Source: Tannerellaceae bacterium (lineage in GTDB: Bacteria > Bacteroidota > Bacteroidia > Bacteroidales > Tannerellaceae). Taken from it: a stretch of 33,739 bases of DNA. The position numbers and the translations under genes are program-made. The notes under the pieces are model-generated. The model saw only the letters and a program-made list of their open reading frames with translations. It was not told the DNA's origin and did no database searches. Location of the stretch: contig JAITVG010000216.1 of the NCBI GenBank assembly GCA_031285925.1, forward strand, positions 1-33,739. Reading direction: 5' to 3'. This document shows, in pieces, positions 26,308 through 33,739 of the stretch (position 1 is the first letter of the stretch; every line of letters starts with the position of its first letter).

Positions 26308-27456
26308 TCAAAAATGCATATACCTTATCGGGCTGAAATAATTCCGGTGCCAACCGTATTGATCGATTATCGGAAGCCCGAAATTAGCACCTAAAACAAT
26401 AGTAACCGCCAAAGAAACAAGCCAGAGCACAAGCAATATCCACTTGGCGGAGGCCGGGATCGGTTTCCATTTGAATAACTGTGTCCCGATCAAATATCCC
26501 AGAGCGATCACCGGAATCCCGATAATCAGGATAGAGGCTATCGTTGCGGCGATTAATGCTCCTTCCGGATAGTTCCCCGCCATATTCCAGTCCATAAAAG
26601 GGAAGATACCACCGAAAGCCGCTCCCAGTCCACCGCCCAACAGGCCGATACCGCCGCCGATCAATCCGATGATAATCGCAAAAAGAACCACTACAAGGAC
26701 GAACAGTATAAGTAATACCGGAGGCAAGAGCACGATCGCCACCAATATGCCCAATACTTTAATTATAAATCCGATAACGTTTACCAGTCCGTCGCCGAAC
26801 TTTTGGGCTGCCGTGCGGGGTTTCCCCGAATTTACGTAATTATTGACATTTGCCGAAAATTTTTCAAAAGTATCAGTCACTGTTTTCCCTATATTTTCAA
26901 CAGTAACGTTTTCACCGCGCATTTGTAACTTCTCTGCCGCCGTGGTTGCCGTGGGCACAATCAGCCAGAGAATAATATAAGTTACCACCACAGCAGTTGC
27001 CCCCGGCCCCAGCAGGATGGTTGCGAGCAGGATCAGCAGGCGGACAACCGTCGGATCCCAGTTCATATAAGCAGCCAGTCCACCCGCAATACCTCCCAGA
27101 ATACGGTCGTCGGGGTTGCGGAAGAAACGTTTCTTTGCGGTTTCCTCTGCTTTCCCCCTGTACTCCTCCTTTGTTTCTTCGGCAAAGGCGTCTTCTCCGA
27201 ATATCTCTTCGGGACGCCCCATGCGCCCAATCACGTCTTCCACCTGCCCGATGGTTATTACCTCATAGCCCAAGCGTATGCGCTCGCTCAATAGTTCGGA
27301 GATGCGCGACTCAAAGTCGTTCATGATCTCATCCGATCCTTCCTCTTTTTTGAAATGAACACGCAGGTTGGAAAGATATTTGTCCAACAGCTCGTATGCG
27401 TCTTCGTCAATGTGGAATACTGTTCCTCCCAAATTAACTGTCAGTGTCTTTTTCAT
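26308..27456 (-). CDS. PspC-domain membrane protein
   Basis: RFFRNPDDRILGGIAGGLAAYMNWDPTVVRLLILLATILLGPGATAVVVTYIILWLIVP PspC domain; coiled N-terminal region and multiple TM segments. Confidence 0.9.
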   Translation of the reverse strand: MKKTLTVNLGGTVFHIDEDAYELLDKYLSNLRVHFKKEEGSDEIMNDFESRISELLSERIRLGYEVITIGQVEDVIGRMGRPEEIFGEDAFAEETKEEYRGKAEETAKKRFFRNPDDRILGGIAGGLAAYMNWDPTVVRLLILLATILLGPGATAVVVTYIILWLIVPTATTAAEKLQMRGENVTVENIGKTVTDTFEKFSANVNNYVNSGKPRTAAQKFGDGLVNVIGFIIKVLGILVAIVLLPPVLLILFVLVVVLFAIIIGLIGGGIGLLGGGLGAAFGGIFPFMDWNMAGNYPEGALIAATIASILIIGIPVIALGYLIGTQLFKWKPIPASAKWILLVLWLVSLAVTIVLGANFGLPIIDQYGWHRNYFSPIRYMHF

Positions 27457-27468
27457 CTTTTTCTGTTT

Positions 27469-27795
27469 TTAATTGTTTCTTATGTGATTTATCGTATTGT
27501 TCAGTTCCTGCCAGGCTGTTTCCAGTTCGCCGAGGAACAGTTCTCCCTTTTCGGTAAGTTTGTAATACTTTCTCGGTGGGCCTTGATTGGATTCCACCCA
27601 TTGATAACTGAGCAATTCGGTATTTTTCAACCGGGTCAGGAGAGGATATAGTGTGCCTTCCACCACAATCAGTTTTGCTTCCTGCAACTTCTGAATAATA
27701 TCAGAGGTGTAGGCAGGTTCTTTTTCCAAAAGCAGAAGGATACAATATTCCAATGATCCCTTTCTCATTTGCGACTTTACATTTTCGGCATTCAT
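27469..27795 (-). CDS. PadR family transcriptional regulator
   Basis: MRKGSLEYCILLLLEKEPAYTSDIIQKLQEAKLIVVEGTLYPLLTRLKNTELLSYQWVESNQGPPRKYYKLTEKG. Start at MNAENVK (27795). Confidence 0.93.
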   Translation of the reverse strand: MNAENVKSQMRKGSLEYCILLLLEKEPAYTSDIIQKLQEAKLIVVEGTLYPLLTRLKNTELLSYQWVESNQGPPRKYYKLTEKGELFLGELETAWQELNNTINHIRNN

Positions 27796-27971
27796 TGTAT
27801 TATTTATTTCTCGCCACAAATATATGCAATGCAATTGTACTATGCAATACACGCTACTATTATTTACATATATTTAACTCATAACTGCAGCAAACGCAGC
27901 CACGTTCTTTGAAATATTGGTTTACAAGTTTATATTTTGTAGCTTTGCGAGTAGAATTAAAGCGCAAGGGT

Positions 27972-28211
27972 ATGGAAACAAAAACATTGGATAAGCAGAC
28001 GAGCGATAAGATAAGCTTTATTGCATTTATTATTCCCGAATTTGCGTCCGGATATAAAATGAGTATGCAAAAGGCATATTTGTATTTAAAGCAATATGGA
28101 GGCATTGATTATCTGTTCAAGCATTGGTGGGCATTGCATACCGACAACCCTTACTGGGCTATCAGAAGTATGGCAAAGGTTTGCCGTAATAATGGAGGGC
28201 ACTTGCGATGA
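27972..28211 (+). CDS. DUF3791-like protein (partner of DUF3990-type gene)
   Basis: SDKISFIAFIIPEFASGYKMSMQKAYLYLKQYGGIDYLFKHWWALHTDNP; stop overlaps the next ATG (28208). Confidence 0.7.
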   Translation: METKTLDKQTSDKISFIAFIIPEFASGYKMSMQKAYLYLKQYGGIDYLFKHWWALHTDNPYWAIRSMAKVCRNNGGHLR

Positions 28212-28557
28212 TTGTGTATCACGGCAGTTATACGAAGATCAACGAAATAGAAAAGATAAATTCCTGACAATGCTTTCGCGGGAAGAGCCTACACACCAGA
28301 TTTGCTTTTGTACGGTCGATGCGCTGTTAATGCTCGAACTCAAAGATAACAGTAATGATATTGATTACGAAGTATCGGAAATCGGTGGGAAAATTATGGA
28401 GCAATTAGTTATTGATTTCGATATGGACGAGGAAAAAGCAACAGATATGTTCTACACTTCAACCGTTTTCGCCCATCTGTCCGACGAGAGCACCGGCCTT
28501 TACCAAAAGCCGTGGCAGGAAATCTACGAAATGCTTAAAAGCGAACTGAAGATATAG
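28208..28557 (+). pseudogene. Decayed DUF3990-like gene: N-terminal 19-aa fragment, internal deletion and frameshift, then C-terminal fragment
   Basis: MIVYHGSYTKINEIEKINS* at 28208-28267, then in another frame FLTMLSREEPTHQICFCTVDALLMLEL...FYTSTVFAHLSDESTGLYQKPWQEIYEMLKSELKI. Confidence 0.6.
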
Positions 28558-28856
28558 GCTTTTCTTCACAGCAGATTACGAACTTAAAAACGTGCAAACC
28601 GATAGCAAATATCTAACAACCTTCCATTCGCATAGTCTATTACACGGCGCATTGCCTCGTCTATCTTTTTCCGGTCAAACTTGATATAGATGGCAGTCAC
28701 ATTGCGAGAGCACAACCATGGCATTATGTCATTCGCATTGCTTATTTACAGGACAATCTGTCAGATTATAATTTTTGGCACAGTATTCGCTATTTGTTAG
28801 ACAAATTGGAGAAAAACAATTAATATTATAGTATTAACTTCTAAAATATCAAGAAA

Positions 28857-29126
28857 ATGAACATTAAACCATTAGCAGACAGAGTGCTTGTAAAGCCGGC
28901 TGCAGCGGAAGAAAAAACAGTGGGCGGAATCATTATCCCCGATTCGGCAAAGGAAAAACCTCTGAAAGGTGAGGTAGTAGCGGTTGGTAACGGTACAAAA
29001 GATGAAGAAATGACCGTGAAACCGGGCGACAACGTGTTGTATGGCAAGTACGCCGGAACCGAGATTGAACTGGAAGGCGAGCAATACCTGATCATGCGTC
29101 AGTCGGATATTCTGGCAATTATTTAA
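28857..29126 (+). CDS. groES: Co-chaperonin GroES
   Basis: [46 protein letters not shown]. Confidence 0.98.
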   Translation: MNIKPLADRVLVKPAAAEEKTVGGIIIPDSAKEKPLKGEVVAVGNGTKDEEMTVKPGDNVLYGKYAGTEIELEGEQYLIMRQSDILAII

Positions 29127-29150
29127 TTGTATAAAAGAACAACAATCTAA

Positions 29151-30806
<1,656 letters not shown>

Positions 30807-30837
30807 TCCGCGCGTACAGCGTAATAACTAAAAATGC

Positions 30838-30877
30838 AAAAGAGTTGCCCGATTTATCGAGCAACTCTTTCTTTTTG
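30838..30877 (+). terminator. Terminator after groL
   Basis: AAAGAGTTGCCCGATTTATCGAGCAACTCTTTCTTTTTG. Confidence 0.85.
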
Positions 30878-30919
30878 TTCGCCCGGCATGGGCATATTCT
30901 AACTAAGAAACTGTTTAAA

Positions 30920-31318
30920 CTACAATTCTACGGCTAAAAGTTCTTTCCCCAATCTATGCAGTGCAGACTTTATTCTGTGTGTTTGCGCCGTTTGTGGACG
31001 GCTCACACCGGAATAGTAGCGTTGTATTTGCCGTTGATTAATACCTGTGAGGCGTTCAAATCCTGCATTGGTAAAGATTCCTTTGTAATGGTGCAATAAA
31101 CTTTCAATGTCAAATAGATAGGCGAGCTGATAGTCCGCTGCAAACGGTATTTGATCGCCATCTTCCCGCATACCTTCGATATGAAACTCCACGGCTTCGG
31201 CAATATTTTTTTGTAATTCCTCGAATGTATTTCCGGTGGAAACACATCCGGGTAATTTTTCCAGATAAGCAGAATAGTTGTTATCTGTCATTTCTACGGT
31301 TACAATTACTTTTTCCAT
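30920..31318 (-). CDS. hicB: HicB family antitoxin with C-terminal HTH
   Basis: YSAYLEKLPGCVSTGNTFEELQKNIAEAVEFHIEGM HicB core; C-terminal INQRQIQRYYSGVSRP HTH. Confidence 0.88.
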   Translation of the reverse strand: MEKVIVTVEMTDNNYSAYLEKLPGCVSTGNTFEELQKNIAEAVEFHIEGMREDGDQIPFAADYQLAYLFDIESLLHHYKGIFTNAGFERLTGINQRQIQRYYSGVSRPQTAQTHRIKSALHRLGKELLAVEL

Positions 31319-31349
31319 TTTATTTATTCCTTTCTTTTAGTGGAAGAAC

Positions 31350-31544
31350 TTATTCAAGCCCTGCCTGTTTTAAAATACTTTTTGCTGTTCCGATAGCCAA
31401 TTCGTCATTTAATCCACCGGGAACTGTAACCCTGCCCTGTTTTGTTGGATGCCTGAATTGCCTGTGGCTACCTTTTTGCGTTACGAAATACCAGCCGTCT
31501 GTTTCAATACAGTTGATAATTTCTTTTACTTTCCAAACTTTCAT
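31350..31544 (-). CDS. hicA: HicA family toxin
   Basis: DGWYFVTQKGSHRQFRHPTKQGRVTVPGG with catalytic His in GSHRQF. Confidence 0.93.
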   Translation of the reverse strand: MKVWKVKEIINCIETDGWYFVTQKGSHRQFRHPTKQGRVTVPGGLNDELAIGTAKSILKQAGLE

Positions 31545-31567
31545 AGAACGGTTTTAAATTGACACTA

Positions 31568-31591
31568 CAAATATAGTTGTATTTTTACAAC
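31568..31591 (-). promoter_or_regulatory. hicAB promoter (TATATTTG on minus strand) with adjacent palindromic operator GTTGTA-N4-TACAAC
   Basis: CAAATATA at 31568-31575; GTTGTATTTTTACAAC at 31576-31591. Confidence 0.6.
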
Positions 31592-31685
31592 CAAATAAGC
31601 ATTTTCACCATTATTTTACCGAAAACCGTAATTTCACCATTTGAATTCAACAAGAATTTGCCCTGAAATTTTATTATAATAAAAA

Positions 31686-31719
31686 TACCCCAAAAGTTTT
31701 TTTCCTAACTTTTGGGGTA
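31686..31719. terminator. Bidirectional-looking hairpin terminator
   Basis: TACCCCAAAAGTT - TTTTTCCT - AACTTTTGGGGTA, 13-bp perfect stem. Confidence 0.8.
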
Positions 31720-31769
31720 CAGTTCCGTTTCCGAACAGCCTTACATCTTTATTTTCGGAATTTGTTCCT

Positions 31770-32939
31770 TCAGAAACTATACTTCGTCCATGCAAACAGG
31801 TCGGTTGCACAGCCGCTGTTCCCGCTTTCGATTTTCACGTTCGGAAAAGCGTCGGATCCAAACTTATACTCGGCCGGGCTGCTTGTCAACTGATTGGTAA
31901 TGCTGATCGCGGAGGTCGCATCACCATTGCCCTTGCCGTCGGTCATGTCGATTACAGCACCTGCGCTTTTAACACTCCCCGTGCCTTTTACCAACGCATT
32001 GACAATGGTGGCTTTGGCGCCGCGACGTACTTTCAGCACGTTGTTCATCTGTTGGGTCGGTTCGTTGCTCGCGGTAAGCCGCAAATCAATCGTCATGTTT
32101 CTAATCGTAAAATTCGACTGCGCGGTGTGGTCGGGGAAGTTACCGTCGAAGTTGCCGTCGGCTTCCACGCCGCTTGCGTCGGACTCGGTGCTGGAATAAC
32201 CGGCTTCCCAAATACCGTAGCAACTTTCGAGCGTTCCGTTCCAACCCTGCGTCATGTCAAACATGTCATCGTCTGAGTTTACAACCAAGAGGTTTTTCAC
32301 GTTTACACTGCCGCCGAAAAACTCAATCCCGTCGTCCGAACCCTGGGTAATGAAGATGTTTTCTACAGTGGTTCCGCTGCCCACGCCGTTAAGCGTAAGC
32401 CCATTGTGCTCCACGTCGGCACTCGAACGCGCTCCGGTGTATTCGAGGATCAGGTAGCTTATGGAGCCTGAATTGTCGGCTGCGTTATCGCCGCCGTAGG
32501 TGTAGGCCGAGTTGATTTCGGTCGAGCCTGTTGTTCCGCCTGCCAGCGGCGCACGTCCGTTGATGATCAGCCCGCCCCAGTCACCTGCCGCGGGATTGGC
32601 TTCGTTGGAAGTCATGCGCACCGGATTTCCCACCGTTCCGTTCACATTGATTTTACCGCCCTGCAACACAAGAATGTAGCTGCCAAAGCCTTTTTTTGCC
32701 TTGATAGTCGTACCGGCCGGAATGTTCAGCACACCGCCGTCTTCCACAATCAGTGGGCCGTCCAGCAGGTATTCCACTGAAACTTCGAGCGTTTTACTTT
32801 CTGTAACCGCACCCGACAGACTGCTTTCAGTAACGGGAGGAATAGGTTCGTCATTGTCTTTTTCGCAAGACGTCAGCACTACGGGCGCCACGAAAGCGGC
32901 AGCCACCAAAAGATTCCGGAAAAAATTCACTTTTTTCAT
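31770..32939 (-). CDS. Secreted lipoprotein with right-handed beta-helix-like repeats
   Basis: Lipobox VVLTSCEKD; GTTIKAKKGFGSYILVLQGGKINVNG..., repeated short strand pattern. Start MKKVNFF at 32939. Confidence 0.75.
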   Translation of the reverse strand: MKKVNFFRNLLVAAAFVAPVVLTSCEKDNDEPIPPVTESSLSGAVTESKTLEVSVEYLLDGPLIVEDGGVLNIPAGTTIKAKKGFGSYILVLQGGKINVNGTVGNPVRMTSNEANPAAGDWGGLIINGRAPLAGGTTGSTEINSAYTYGGDNAADNSGSISYLILEYTGARSSADVEHNGLTLNGVGSGTTVENIFITQGSDDGIEFFGGSVNVKNLLVVNSDDDMFDMTQGWNGTLESCYGIWEAGYSSTESDASGVEADGNFDGNFPDHTAQSNFTIRNMTIDLRLTASNEPTQQMNNVLKVRRGAKATIVNALVKGTGSVKSAGAVIDMTDGKGNGDATSAISITNQLTSSPAEYKFGSDAFPNVKIESGNSGCATDLFAWTKYSF

Positions 32940-33087
32940 TACAATAAAAATTGATTTGTACATAAAAATATAATTTACGCAGCAAAAGTAGAGCGGGGAT
33001 GTTACAATATGCTTGCGATTCTGTTATATTTCGGTGAACTTACTAAGAAACTGTTTTGAATTTTATATCCGGCTAAATATTAAATTG

Positions 33088-33242
33088 AGAGGGATGTGTC
33101 AAAAGTCGGTTAAAGAGATTAAACACAGAGGCACGGAGGACACGAAGTTTTATTATTATTCTGATAATGAGCAAAATAAAAAGCTCCGTGTCCTCCGCGC
33201 CTCTGTGTTTAATCTCTTCTATTGACTTTTGACACTCCCTCC
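33088..33242. repeat. Long imperfect palindrome (about 155 bp) of the ACACAGAGGCACGGAGGACACGGAG family
   Basis: AGGGATGTGTCAAAAGTC...AAGAGATTAAACACAGAGGCACGGAGGACACG pairs with CGTGTCCTCCGCGCCTCTGTGTTTAATCTCTT...GACTTTTGACACTCCCT. Confidence 0.9.
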
Positions 33243-33248
33243 TACATA

Positions 33249-33725
33249 TTATTTCCCAAACGCCAATCTCAGCCTGATTCCTGCCGCTACCGGGATTATT
33301 TTTTCGGTAAACGATGACGTTTGATATTGCGAATTGACGATGCTGTTCACTGTAAAATCCTCCGGGCTACCCGTATTGTATTCAACGAATGGACGCGACT
33401 GCTTCTTCGCAATATCGTTCAATCCGTAGTCCAGATAGGCTCCGGTATAGAGCGACCAATTCCCATTCAATCGCCACTTCATGCCCAGTTCCGCCGATGC
33501 GAAGAATGCCGTTTTAAAGCTCATGTCGCCTTCGGCACCTCTGCCTGTAAACTGCCCGAAGCCCATGAACGTCTGTGTCGTGTATTCGTAGTTTTCCTTT
33601 TCGTAATAACCTGAATTTTGAATACCTGTATTCGAGCTTTCATACTTCCCGCTTACCGGAATACCCACCTTTCCGCCTGCCGACACATAGAACCGGTGCT
33701 CATCGCCGGTTTGGAATTGCAGCAT
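33249..33725 (-). CDS. Outer-membrane beta-barrel protein (partial; N-terminus lies beyond the right window edge)
   Basis: Alternating strands with C-terminal PVAAGIRLRLAFGK; the window ends within the gene. Confidence 0.65.
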   Translation of the reverse strand: MLQFQTGDEHRFYVSAGGKVGIPVSGKYESSNTGIQNSGYYEKENYEYTTQTFMGFGQFTGRGAEGDMSFKTAFFASAELGMKWRLNGNWSLYTGAYLDYGLNDIAKKQSRPFVEYNTGSPEDFTVNSIVNSQYQTSSFTEKIIPVAAGIRLRLAFGK

Positions 33726-33739
33726 GAGCGGAATCTGAA

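Noticed and set aside
28780-28857. CIRCE element upstream of groES
   Set aside because: No TTAGCACTC-N9-GAGTGCTAA-like inverted repeat found in the upstream region.
31712-32973. Plus-strand ORFs opposite the beta-helix lipoprotein
   Set aside because: Antisense to a lipoprotein gene with clear signal and repeat pattern.

Overview
The window is a Bacteroidales-like chromosomal segment. Supporting signs are SusC/SusD homologues, TAnnTTTG -7 promoter boxes, TlpA/DUF4369 lipoproteins and a DUF3791/DUF3990-type locus. From left to right it holds: a cobalamin nucleotide-loop operon (cobU-cobT-cobS-cobC); a phosphohexomutase; a large secreted HExxH / beta-propeller / outer-membrane-barrel protein; a small toxin-antitoxin-like pair; a META-domain lipoprotein and an esterase; a TIGR03915/TIGR03916-type radical-SAM DNA-repair pair; class II aldolase; L31 type B; a NahK-like kinase; an orphan Cys-rich peptide with a GG-Bacteroidales-like leader followed by a TlpA-N-terminal-like lipoprotein without a thioredoxin domain; a SusC/SusD/lipoprotein operon; a TlpA-like protein without CxxC; greA; a HIT protein; PspC and PadR; a decayed DUF3791/DUF3990 locus; groES-groEL; hicAB; a beta-helix lipoprotein; and a partial OMP. 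The most interesting unexplained signals are non-coding. Two arrays have about 22-bp phasing and GTTTA/TAAAC-type motifs: one is a 104-bp palindrome that supplies the cobU stop codon, the other is six GTTWAAC motifs at 21-22 bp spacing just upstream of the radical-SAM operon. There are also a multi-hairpin MITE-like repeat family, a double palindrome upstream of susC, and a possible small RNA between convergent genes. The orphan Cys-rich peptide gene is the best protein-level candidate for something new. All family assignments come from reading the sequence; no database searches were run.
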